From GCA-020344555 sp964548955 (GTDB lineage: Bacteria; Planctomycetota; Phycisphaerae; UBA1845), in NCBI GenBank assembly GCA_964548955.1, contig CAZJTP010000125.1:1-13197 (forward strand): DNA of 13,197 nucleotides. Direction: 5' to 3'. A model generated the notes under the pieces. It did not search any database, had not been told where the DNA came from, and saw only the letters and a list, made by a program, of their open reading frames with translations. The position numbers were made by a program, and so were the translations under genes. This document shows, in pieces, positions 1-6,686 of this stretch (within the stretch, counting starts at the first letter, position 1; every line of letters begins with the position of its first letter).

Positions 1-434
1 AAGATGTAGTCAGACCGGTAGCTGTCTATAAAAGCACCTTGCCGCGGATCGTGGTTCGTGCCGACACAGATGCCTGCTAAGCATTTTGGATACATTGGTG
101 GGCAATCGTCGTCCGAGTCGCAAGGAAACGGAAGAAACGGCTCCCAACCGAGCGGCTTGATGACGCCGGGGCAATCATTGGAATATCCGGAGCTATCCAG
201 CTCTAACTGCCAAGATTTCAGTGACTGACCCTCGGAGGACCACCCAGAACCGTAGATTTCAACGACGATGATGTCTCCAGGGTCGACTTCGACGTTGTTC
301 GTCGGCTCGATTGGCTGGCCGTTGATCTCGACGGCCTTGAGCGAGAAGGTAGGCCCATCAGCAAATGCCGTCGCGATCAAGAGGCCTGGGATCGCGGCGA
401 TCAAAAGGCGGCATCGATGCATCCGTGTCGTCAT
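1..434 (-). CDS. Secreted protein with Cys/Asp-rich motif, C-terminus cut by window edge
   Basis: Reading the minus strand from the ATG at 434-432 gives an open frame of about 144 codons that runs off the left edge without a stop, so the gene is partial. The first 25 residues form a classical Sec signal peptide: Met-Thr-Thr-Arg with further basic residues, a hydrophobic stretch (LLIAAIPGLLIATAFA) and a likely cleavage after AFA. The mature part begins DGPTFSLKAVEINGQPIEP and continues with a beta-rich VDPGDIIVVEIYGSGW segment. It then has a CDSDDDCPPMYPKCLAGICV motif, an arrangement (C-x4-5-DC-x6-C-x4-C) seen in extracellular proteins of planctomycetes and myxobacteria. The start is supported by a purine-rich ribosome site (GAAGGGGG) just upstream. 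No enzymatic function is recognisable. Surface or envelope location is inferred from the signal peptide. The remainder lies outside the window. Confidence 0.72.
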   Translation of the reverse strand, partial: MTTRMHRCRLLIAAIPGLLIATAFADGPTFSLKAVEINGQPIEPTNNVEVDPGDIIVVEIYGSGWSSEGQSLKSWQLELDSSGYSNDCPGVIKPLGWEPFLPFPCDSDDDCPPMYPKCLAGICVGTNHDPRQGAFIDSYRSDYI

Positions 435-509
435 GCGGCACCCCCTTCGAAATGTCTTTCATCATCTCAGACGAGTCTTTAGACCCGCCCGCATACGATC
501 CTCATTCCT

Positions 510-538
510 ATGGTACCGGGCGATCCCGCAAGAATCAA
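510..538 (-). promoter_or_regulatory. Possible sigma70-type promoter for the secreted protein gene
   Basis: On the minus strand TTGATT (538-533) and TACCAT (515-510) are separated by exactly 17 bases. Each matches four of six consensus bases. The site lies about 75 nt upstream of the ATG at 434 and points toward it. This is a pattern match only. Confidence 0.35.
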
Positions 539-600
539 CGCTCTGTATCCGGGAAAACGCTGAAGGATGAGCATCAGGTCAGTGGGTGGAGCGTTGAAAC

Positions 601-669
601 GAGCCCAAGCGCGAGCGACGGGTCGTGAGCGAGTGACCAATCCATACCCCGCGCTGGCGCTTGGGGCTC
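601..669. repeat. REP-like palindromic intergenic element
   Basis: GAGCCCAAGCGC at 601-612 pairs with GCGCTTGGGGCTC at 657-669 with one extra G. The pairing extends inward through AGCG/CGCT (613-616 region with 652-655). A smaller inverted repeat, GGTC/GACC (621-624 with 635-638), sits in the apical part. The result is a long stem-loop of about 69 nt. I associate GAGCCCCAAGCGC-type palindromes with multicopy intergenic elements of planctomycetes, but only one copy is in this window, so the dispersed nature is inferred. Confidence 0.5.
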
Positions 670-686
670 GGATCAGCGATCCGAGC
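666..686. repeat. Perfect 9-bp hairpin beside the REP-like element
   Basis: GCTCGGATC (666-674), AGC loop (675-677) and GATCCGAGC (678-686) form a perfect 9-bp stem. It shares its first bases with the right arm of the 601-669 element, so the two stems cannot both form fully. The pair may be one composite element or alternative structures. Confidence 0.5.
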
Positions 687-930
687 GCCGTTTGCGCCGC
701 GGAAGCACGCCGAATCCGCGTTTGCTCCTTAAGTTGACGCTCATCCCTTCCCAGACGCGCCAAGCGTACACCCGTTGCGAATCCGATCCTATTGGACCAA
801 GATAGAGTATTCTCGTTTTCTGTGCAGCGGCGTCGAGGGACCACTTGGATGCCACGGGTGACTTGCCGGGTCCGTGACAGAATCGGCGGAGGTACGAAAC
901 ACCTACTGGAATCGCCGATCCGGATCGGAA

Positions 931-995
931 ACGCGCACGGTGCGGCAGAGGATTGTTCGCTCCCTTACGGTCGCGGCTCTGATTGACCGTGCGCA
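931..995. repeat. Imperfect palindrome, candidate dispersed element
   Basis: GCGCACGGT (933-941) pairs with ACCGTGCGC (986-994), and inside it CAGAG (946-950) pairs with CTCTG (977-981). This makes a two-part stem of about 62 nt. Its apical part contains CGCTCCCTTACGGTCGCGG, a sequence I recall from planctomycete intergenic repeats. Only one copy is in the window. It lies about 110 nt before the start of the plus-strand membrane protein gene. Confidence 0.45.
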
Positions 996-1103
996 TGCCG
1001 CGGAAAGTGTCACGGACCCTGACTTGCCTGCCCATGTTTTCCCGAGGGACAGCACTGGCAGCGAGCTGCTAGTGGCACACAGCACACCGGGAAGGATAGG
1101 GAC

Positions 1104-1916
1104 GTGCCGGGTACGACGAGCAGTAATTCAACGCCCGCGATGGGTGCCGCCGATCGCGTCACCGATCAACAGGTTCCGCCCGACGGTGATCCGGTGACAG
1201 CACCCAAGACGGTTAAAATCCCAATGGCGATGGAAGAGGGTGCACCGGCCGACGCCGCCGGAGAGACGGCGCAAAACTCGCAGCAAGCGGGATCGACGTG
1301 GCGATGGTGGCTGGCGGTGGCGGTCGGCGTTGTTGTGTCGCTGCCGTTTGCGTGGCTCTTGTCGTATGCGGCGCTCTTGCCGTTTTTCATAGGGCTTTTC
1401 TTCTTTGCGCTGTTCGGCCTGGTCATCGGCGCCGCAATACACCGGATCGCGTCGCCGCGTCGCCCGTACGGGCGGTTCGCTCTTGTTGTCGGTACGACGC
1501 TCGTAGTGGGTGTCGGATGGGTGACATCTGTCGTAAAGGAAAGCCGGGATTTTCCCTCGGACATGGCTGTCAAGGCCGGCAACGAGACCCGCAGCATCGG
1601 TGACCGCACGATTGAAGCGTATCGCACAGCCGTCGCTGACGACATTCGCAGGTTTTTGCGCGAGCGTTATCCGCCGGGCGACACACTCGGATATGTCCGG
1701 TGGGTTCTGACCAGCGGCGAGCTGAAAAAGGGTGAGATTGCCGATGTTAATCGAACGCTGCAACCGCTGCAGCGTCGGTTCACGTGGGCCGCTAGGATTG
1801 TCCTGTCCATTGCCTTGTTCGCCTTCGGCGTCGGATCGCAGACGTTTCTGTTGAGCAAAGTCACTGAACGATCGGTGCGCGCCCGCGACAACGTTGAACA
1901 GCCTGACTCGACGTAG
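1104..1916 (+). CDS. Four-helix membrane protein of unknown function
   Basis: The frame encodes 270 residues from a GTG start at 1104, supported by a ribosome site (GGAAGGA, 1090-1096) seven bases upstream. I do not recognise the family. Residues 1-65 are a polar, low-complexity, Pro/Ala/Thr-rich tail without secondary-structure character. Two closely spaced hydrophobic segments follow at about 68-90 and 92-112. A third is at about 125-144, after a basic loop (RIASPRRPYGR). A polar domain of about 80 residues (145-225) contains charged helices and a DTLGYVRWVLTSGELKKGE segment. A fourth hydrophobic segment at about 229-250 ends in a short basic tail. By the positive-inside rule, the basic loop and C-terminal tail suggest a cytoplasmic N-terminus. 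The gene stands alone on its strand, with no operon partner in the window. Function cannot be assigned. Confidence 0.75.
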   Translation: MPGTTSSNSTPAMGAADRVTDQQVPPDGDPVTAPKTVKIPMAMEEGAPADAAGETAQNSQQAGSTWRWWLAVAVGVVVSLPFAWLLSYAALLPFFIGLFFFALFGLVIGAAIHRIASPRRPYGRFALVVGTTLVVGVGWVTSVVKESRDFPSDMAVKAGNETRSIGDRTIEAYRTAVADDIRRFLRERYPPGDTLGYVRWVLTSGELKKGEIADVNRTLQPLQRRFTWAARIVLSIALFAFGVGSQTFLLSKVTERSVRARDNVEQPDST

Positions 1917-1963
1917 CAACGTACGTCGAGCCGGGTGGGACCTCCCTGGCCCGTCCCCCACCC
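1907..1963 (+). terminator. Possible terminator hairpins at the end of the membrane protein gene
   Basis: CTCGACGTA (1907-1915) and TACGTCGAG (1922-1930) form a perfect 9-bp stem with a 6-nt loop overlapping the TAG stop codon. A second stem follows directly: GGGTGGGAC (1933-1941) with GTCCCCCACCC (1953-1963), two bases bulged. Neither has a T-run, so this is at best an atypical terminator or 3'-end stabiliser. Confidence 0.35.
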
Positions 1964-2067
1964 ATGATAAATCGGAATCTACGACCTGGGCTCTGCAAAG
2001 GGTGGGCACACGCGCGCTTCAACGGTGAGGCAGGTGAACCTCCTGTCGTAGCCGGGAGAGCAAAGGG

Positions 2068-2937
2068 TTAAGAGCCAGTCGCGACGCGGAATCCGTAGTC
2101 GCAGCGGCGGTAGCCGGACGTGTTCCAGTGGCGAAAGGCGGAGCGGCAGTACCCAGGTTTGAAGCACCAGGAGCAGCCGCGAAGAAGACGCTTGCCCTGC
2201 TCGCTGCCTGTCACCCAGGCGCTGCCATCAGATGGTGCATTCTGGTAGTTCTCATGCCACGCGTCTTCGCACCACTCCCAGACGTTGCCAATCATATCGT
2301 ACAGGCCAAACGCATTGGCGCGGTGCTTTCCCACTGGGGCCGTCGTTGGGTAGCCATCGTCAAAGTCTGCCGCCGTCCATTCAGGGTGGTCTTGCTTGGC
2401 GCGCCGATCAGCCACGTTGGCGACAGTTCCAGAGGTACCCATGGATGCGCCCCAGGGATACGCAGTTGTCGTACCCGCCCGGCAGGCGTACTCCCACTCA
2501 GCTTCGCTAGGCAGGCGTATGGGGACGCCGGTCTTCTTGGTCACTCTCCGGCAGAACTCACATGCGTCTTGCCAGGAGACATAGTAGATCGGCTGATCTG
2601 CTCCCTCACCCCACAGCGATCCTTCCCTGTCGGCACTATCACGCTGCTGCCGCACAGTTGTTCCCATTACAGCCTGCCACTGCACTTGAGTCACCTCATA
2701 CTTCCCTATGTAGAACGGGTGGGAGATATGCACGGTGTGCACCGGGCCCTCGTCATCATGTCGGAGCGGCTCCGAACCGGGTGATCCCATCCGGAACTCC
2801 CCGGCGGGGATGCGAATCAGCTCCATCGTTACGCCCCCACCAAGGTCAAGGACCAGCGGTGCCGTGCAGCTTGTCGTAAAGCCAATGAGACACGAGAGGC
2901 CGAACCAGAACAAGGTTGAGCGAAGACACTTCTCCAT
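2068..2937 (-). CDS. SUMF1/FGE-domain lipoprotein
   Basis: The 289-residue product begins with a basic N-terminus and hydrophobic stretch ending FTTSC, a weak lipobox with Cys24 as the lipidation site, so it is probably an envelope lipoprotein. The rest is one formylglycine-generating-enzyme-type domain (SUMF1, PF03781) of usual length: IPAGEFRMGS (43-52), YEVTQVQW, IYYVSWQDACEFCRR, RLPSEAEWEYACRAG, NAFGLYDMIGNVWEWCED, LLRGCSWC and a terminal YGFRVA. True FGEs use a Cys pair four residues apart in the GGS-x2-C-x4-C region. Here the residues are Cys255, Cys258 and Cys264, so the second Cys position is kept but the first is Phe259. Oxidative sulfatase activation is therefore unlikely, and a binding or structural role is more plausible. 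The start is supported by GAGGGA about nine bases upstream. The gene is monocistronic, with no sulfatase or kinase neighbour in the window. Confidence 0.88.
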   Translation of the reverse strand: MEKCLRSTLFWFGLSCLIGFTTSCTAPLVLDLGGGVTMELIRIPAGEFRMGSPGSEPLRHDDEGPVHTVHISHPFYIGKYEVTQVQWQAVMGTTVRQQRDSADREGSLWGEGADQPIYYVSWQDACEFCRRVTKKTGVPIRLPSEAEWEYACRAGTTTAYPWGASMGTSGTVANVADRRAKQDHPEWTAADFDDGYPTTAPVGKHRANAFGLYDMIGNVWEWCEDAWHENYQNAPSDGSAWVTGSEQGKRLLRGCSWCFKPGYCRSAFRHWNTSGYRRCDYGFRVATGS

Positions 2938-3405
2938 CCTTTACTGTCCCTCAATGCGCGACAGTCTTGGGTACACTGTCATCGTGCCAATAGCGACGAG
3001 AGCTCTGGTCTATTCAAGCATGTTACTGCCAAGCGGCCGGCGCCCCGGCTCGTGCGACCTGGGCATCAATGACCCGGGAGACGTCGCGGGTGCCTGACAT
3101 TATCGGGGATCTAATCGTATGGACCTCCAATGTCAAGGGCAGTAAGGACCAGCTCGCAAACACGTGTAACCAGGAAATGACAATGCCTCGAAAGCATGCA
3201 TGCGGGGGACAGCATACGCATCTGGCCGGTCCGGTGCCCCGGCGTGTCAGCAAGGTACATAGGTGGGGCCATACTTCTTCATCATGCACGGAGGCCGGCG
3301 TTGGGATCAATGAAGGCTTGATGTCAGAATGATGACGGCAGGTGAATCAGCTGCCCTACGCCCCAACTAAAGGAATCCGTGGACGGTGCTTACGGCTACT
3401 CTCGT

Positions 3406-3526
3406 TCAGCCCATCAGGCTGAGGACTACTACACATAAGGTCTGGTGACACAACTACGTCACCTACTTGCCCGAAGTGCATGGCCGGGACGAGAAAGGAT
3501 TCTCGTCACAGCGAAATTTTCGCCCC
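3406..3526. other. Run of four short hairpins (possible structured RNA)
   Basis: Four inverted repeats follow each other. They are TCAGCC/GGCTGA (3406-3422, 5-nt loop), GGTGAC/GTCACC (3444-3463, 8-nt loop), GACGAGAA/TTCTCGTC (3488-3507, 4-nt loop) and GCGAA/TTCGC (3511-3523). All are perfect within their stems. A fifth, larger hairpin follows at 3549-3582. The strand is undetermined. The set could be a structured RNA, the 3' region of the permease-protease transcript, or unrelated repeats. Confidence 0.35.
3488..3507. repeat. Hairpin with CGAGAA/TTCTCG core, copy 1
   Basis: GACGAGAA (3488-3495), loop AGGA and TTCTCGTC (3500-3507) form a perfect 8-bp stem about 98 nt beyond the stop of the permease-protease gene. 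On the minus strand its central 16 bases, CGAGAATCCTTTCTCG, equal those of the hairpin at 11299-11320. Confidence 0.6.
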
Positions 3527-3548
3527 AGTGAATTTGTGCAGCCTGTCC

Positions 3549-3582
3549 GTCCCCTGCCCTTTGCTTCGCAAAGGACGGGGCA
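3549..3582 (-). terminator. Strong hairpin downstream of the permease-protease gene
   Basis: The inner stem CCTTTGC (3558-3564) and GCAAAGG (3568-3574) is closed by a three-base loop. An outer CCCC/GGGG stem (3551-3554 with 3577-3580) extends it. It begins about 23 nt beyond the stop codon of the minus-strand gene, a normal position for a terminator, but no T-run follows on either strand. Confidence 0.45.
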
Positions 3583-3604
3583 CCCGGAACCAGCCTGCGG
3601 GGCT

Positions 3605-5740
3605 TTACAATCCACCGGCAGGTGCAGGAACAGCCTGTTTGATTGTCGGTATTGACGGCCGGGCGGTGATCAGCAGAGCGAGCAGGAACACGATCCCGCC
3701 CGGGATGAGAATGTGTATCGGCAGGTGCACCCAGTCCGTGTCAGTGGACACGCCGATCCACTCATACCAATCGGGGTTGATCGCACCGAACGCTCCTATC
3801 GCGTTATGCAGGAAGTGCGCGACAATCGCCGGCAGAATGGACCGAGACTGCCAGCAAAGATAGCCGAGCAGAACACCCAGCCCGATTGTCACGGGAAGCT
3901 TGAACAGGAAGAAGTGAAACACACCGAACACGGCGGCTGAGACGAGAATGGCCGTCCACTTCCGCGCCGATGAACCGAGACCGCTGAGAAGAAAGCCACG
4001 AAACAGCAGCTCCTCACATACCGCGGGGACCAGAGCTACCAATACGAACACAGCGCCGACGGGAAGCGCACCGAGTGTTTCGCCCAGGATTTCTGCATTT
4101 TCGACAACACTCTGGGGAACACCGAGCAACGACTGCTGCAGCACATTTATCTCGTGGGCCGGCACCCACGCGGAGATACCGATCAGGACGGCCGCGGCAA
4201 GGTGACGCAGCGACGGCATTCGAACGCACAGCGTGTTTTGGATGTCGACTTTCCAGTACGCCAGAATGACGATCGGTAGAATCAGGAACAGGATCGGCAT
4301 CAACCAGCCGGTGGCATACAGCAAACCAATCGCATCTTCGTCGGGGCCGGGTGAAAACGCAGCCTGCACGAAAAACCACGTCGGAAACAAGACGGCCACG
4401 ACCAGCAGACCCATCGAGATGGTCGGCTTCGCTGACGGTTTGATCAGCCTCCGCGAGAGGCTGCTTTTGAGCGAACCGGCGTCGGCGAACACCACCGATT
4501 CCTTCCCGAAGATGTTGGCGGCGACAGCCACCGCGGCGCCTGCGTACAGTGTCGTCGAAAGCAGAACCATCACAATGTGCCACGGCGAGATCGCGGCCCC
4601 CAGCAAGAACTCTCTCGCCAACAGAACCATGTTGCCCACCGGCATCACCAGCATGATGCCATCGAGCCTTGTCGCCGGTAGGGCGGCTATGCCACCGGGG
4701 ATCAGGACGGCCAGAATCACCGGAGTTACGTAATTCTGCGCCTCCTTGAACGTCCGCGCGAAACTGCAAACCGCGATCATGATGGCGGACATCAAAACGG
4801 CAAACGGGATCAGGCACAGCAGAATGAATACTATTTTGGCAATGGGTATCCCGCCGCCGGTGCTGGAAATCACCTTGTCGAACCCGCCGAAATAGACTGT
4901 GGCGCTGACGCTGGCAAGGTTCAACGCCGCCCCCATGATTGCCACCGTTGTCACAACCAGAAACTTGCCGACGATCAGATCAATGACCGGAACGGGAGAG
5001 ACCATCAGCGATTCCAGCGTCCCGCGTTCGCGCTCCCCGGCTGTTAGGTCGATGGCCGGATAGATCGCACCTGTAATCGTCATGAGTATGAGAATCAGAG
5101 GTAGGATCTGTCCGATGACCGACGATCGCGTAGACAGGTCGGTGACCGTCAACTCGAACGGCTTATCGAACTCTGCCGGCAGGTCAAAGCGCTTCTTCCT
5201 CGCTTGCTTCATACGCTCGGCGGTCCGATCGATCATATCCTGCAGCCGCCTCACTGCAAAGGAACTGCGGACGTCCTCGTAATCGTAAAGGAACTCAAAA
5301 GCGTTGGTTCTGTCGATTTGATCGGTGAGAATCTCGCTTGCGAATATTACGCCGACCTGGATCATCCGGTTGCGCACGGCCTCTTCCAACGGCTCCCGCC
5401 TCTCGAAGGGACACAAATGAAAATGATCCAGCGGCTCGGGAAGCTCATTCGCCTCCTTGGACTGCGGATCAAGGGCGTTCTTCTCGCGTTGTATGTTGCG
5501 GGCGTCGGTTTCAATGAGCCGTTGGAGCGTGGCTGCTTGAGGTTCACCAAGGATGCCGATGATGAGCCGCTCCTCTCCCATCGACTCCACCTGGTAGCTG
5601 ACGGCCTGGATCGAACCGAGCATCAGAAGCGGATAGAGCACGATCGGCACGACGATCATGGCGATCAGTGTCCGCCGGTCCCGCAGGATGTCGATAAGCT
5701 CCTTGCCGTAGATCGTGCGTATGCGACGGTGAAAGCTCAT
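3605..5740 (-). CDS. ABC-2 type permease fused to CPBP intramembrane protease
   Basis: The 711-residue product joins two membrane domains. The N-terminal half (about 1-420) is a NatB-like ABC-2 permease: a cytoplasmic IRTIYGKELIDILRDRRT start, a first helix at about 25-47, a long extracytoplasmic domain to about 210, and further helices with the characteristic AGERERGTLESLMVSP signature. The C-terminal part (about 450-700) is a CPBP (Abi/CAAX-type) metal-dependent intramembrane protease. All three motifs are intact: EELLFR (Glu576, Glu577, Arg581), FxxxH (Phe605-His609) and HxxxN (His642-Asn646). The gene starts within the end of the NatA-like ATPase gene (ATGA, 5740-5737), which implies translational coupling and one complex. 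Family knowledge suggests export of a small solute, ion or peptide. The protease half may process or protect against a substrate, but neither substrate is visible here. This domain fusion is an established family, so it is not a sequencing artefact. Confidence 0.92.
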   Translation of the reverse strand: MSFHRRIRTIYGKELIDILRDRRTLIAMIVVPIVLYPLLMLGSIQAVSYQVESMGEERLIIGILGEPQAATLQRLIETDARNIQREKNALDPQSKEANELPEPLDHFHLCPFERREPLEEAVRNRMIQVGVIFASEILTDQIDRTNAFEFLYDYEDVRSSFAVRRLQDMIDRTAERMKQARKKRFDLPAEFDKPFELTVTDLSTRSSVIGQILPLILILMTITGAIYPAIDLTAGERERGTLESLMVSPVPVIDLIVGKFLVVTTVAIMGAALNLASVSATVYFGGFDKVISSTGGGIPIAKIVFILLCLIPFAVLMSAIMIAVCSFARTFKEAQNYVTPVILAVLIPGGIAALPATRLDGIMLVMPVGNMVLLAREFLLGAAISPWHIVMVLLSTTLYAGAAVAVAANIFGKESVVFADAGSLKSSLSRRLIKPSAKPTISMGLLVVAVLFPTWFFVQAAFSPGPDEDAIGLLYATGWLMPILFLILPIVILAYWKVDIQNTLCVRMPSLRHLAAAVLIGISAWVPAHEINVLQQSLLGVPQSVVENAEILGETLGALPVGAVFVLVALVPAVCEELLFRGFLLSGLGSSARKWTAILVSAAVFGVFHFFLFKLPVTIGLGVLLGYLCWQSRSILPAIVAHFLHNAIGAFGAINPDWYEWIGVSTDTDWVHLPIHILIPGGIVFLLALLITARPSIPTIKQAVPAPAGGL

Positions 5741-6501
5741 CGGACGATGGCCTCCACCTTCTCGTCCGCGCGGATGAGCTTGAGGAAGATGTTGCTGAGG
5801 CGGTCCTCGCCCGCGAGGGACCGGAGACTGTCAAGATCTCCCTCCGCGACGAGCTTTCCGTCGTGGAGCAGGCCGATCCGGTCGCACATATCCTCTGCCT
5901 CGTCGAGATAGTGCGTCGAGAGGATGATCGTCTTGCCCCCGTCGCGCTCCCGCTTGATGTACTCAAGGATGATGCGGTTGCTCAGCACGTCGAGCCCGAG
6001 CGTCGGCTCATCCATCACCAGAATCGGCGGATCAGCCACCAAGGCCCGGGCGATGTTGACCCGCTGCTTTTGACCGGTCGACAACGCACCGCACCGATGG
6101 CCGGCGAAATCACCGATACCAAGCCATTCGATCAGCTCGTCGGCCCGGGCGGACGCTTCATCGTGGTCCATTCGATGAAGCTGAGCGAAATAGATCAGCA
6201 ACTCGCGAGCTGTCAGACGTTGGTACAGACCGGTGTTCGCGGTCAAAAAGCCGAGGACCCGTTTCACCTCGTTGGGTTGTGTGGCCACATCGTACCCGCC
6301 CAGTTCGGCCGATCCGCTCGTCGGGGCCATCAGTCCACTGAGCATCCGCAGCGTAGTCGTCTTGCCCGCTCCATTGGGCCCCAGCAGGCCGTAGATTCGC
6401 CCCTCGCGGACGACGAAGCTCAGCCCGTCGACGGCCCGCTTCTCCTTCCCATTGGGCGTCGGAAACACCTTGACCAGATTGTCGGCAACGACCATGTCCA
6501 T
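5737..6501 (-). CDS. ABC transporter ATP-binding protein, NatA-like
   Basis: This is the cytoplasmic ATPase partner of the downstream permease-protease. All core motifs are present: Walker A GPNGAGKT, signature LSTGQKQR, Walker B ILVMDEPT with GLDV, and the H-loop ILSTHYLDEAE. The Q-loop region reads LGFLTANTGLY, so the usual Gln is replaced, a substitution I associate with several NatA-like ATPases. Length fits a single nucleotide-binding domain of this family. The open frame reaches a GTG at 6537, but the core begins only at MVVADNLVKVF. I chose the ATG at 6501, and the ATG at 6495 is equally possible. None of these starts has a strong ribosome site. The stop codon overlaps the next gene's ATG. 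The gene is the first of a two-gene minus-strand operon. Confidence 0.93.
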   Translation of the reverse strand: MDMVVADNLVKVFPTPNGKEKRAVDGLSFVVREGRIYGLLGPNGAGKTTTLRMLSGLMAPTSGSAELGGYDVATQPNEVKRVLGFLTANTGLYQRLTARELLIYFAQLHRMDHDEASARADELIEWLGIGDFAGHRCGALSTGQKQRVNIARALVADPPILVMDEPTLGLDVLSNRIILEYIKRERDGGKTIILSTHYLDEAEDMCDRIGLLHDGKLVAEGDLDSLRSLAGEDRLSNIFLKLIRADEKVEAIVR

Positions 6502-6595
6502 GCGGAGAGCATTGTAGCGTCGGTTCAAGCGGGGCACACCCGATGCGAATCATCGGTGGGTAAATGCATAAACTGGAATGGGACGTCTGTGTGCC

Positions 6596-6615
6596 ACTGG
6601 CAGCCTGCTGCCAGT
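6596..6615. terminator. Perfect 9-bp hairpin between the two ABC operons
   Basis: ACTGGCAGC (6596-6604), a CT spacer and GCTGCCAGT (6607-6615) form a perfect inverted repeat. It lies 72 nt downstream of the minus-strand FtsX-type permease stop and upstream of the NatA-like gene. With a 2-base centre it may work as a cruciform or operator as easily as a terminator. There is no T-run. Confidence 0.35.
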
Positions 6616-6686
6616 ACCTGCCCGTGCGTTTTCGGGAGCATCGTCGGCGGATCCGCCAATTGCGAACCACTGACAGCTCGGCACGT

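Larger units (their letters stand above)
435..1103. other. Gene-poor intergenic region with palindromic elements
   Basis: No open frame here has convincing protein character. The frames of 60-120 codons are Arg-rich and lack signal peptides, domains or ribosome sites. The region lies between the minus-strand secreted protein gene and the plus-strand membrane protein gene, so it should hold divergent promoters. It also contains two structured elements described separately (601-686 and 931-995) and a perfect 14-base palindrome CCGATCCGGATCGG at 915-928. Confidence 0.6.
2938..3604. other. Intergenic region with a run of hairpins, no credible gene
   Basis: The region lies upstream of the minus-strand lipoprotein gene and downstream of the minus-strand permease-protease gene. 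The two frames of 87-95 codons (3023-3310 minus, 3069-3332 plus) overlap each other and show no domain, signal peptide or ribosome site, so I do not call them. The left half should hold the lipoprotein promoter, but I found no good -35/-10 pair. The right half (3406-3582) contains five consecutive inverted repeats described separately. Confidence 0.55.

Noticed and set aside
479..1035. Overlapping 120-codon minus frames
   Set aside because: They are Arg-rich, overlap each other in different frames and run through the palindromic elements. No start signals or domains are seen.
1128..2009. 293-codon minus-strand frame
   Set aside because: It lies antisense to the 270-residue membrane protein and is very Arg-rich without domains. 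The plus strand has a good ribosome site and clear membrane helices, so this is a shadow.
2068..2937. Genuine formylglycine-generating enzyme
   Set aside because: The Cys pair required for catalysis is not in the right spacing, and no sulfatase gene is nearby. It is kept only as an SUMF1-domain lipoprotein.
3112..3137. TTGACA on the minus strand (3137-3132) as a promoter
   Set aside because: The -35 is perfect, but the best -10 at normal spacing is only about three of six, and no gene starts downstream within 150 nt.
3023..3332. Frames of 95 (minus) and 87 (plus) codons
   Set aside because: They overlap on opposite strands, have no recognisable sequence character or ribosome site, and sit in an intergenic region.
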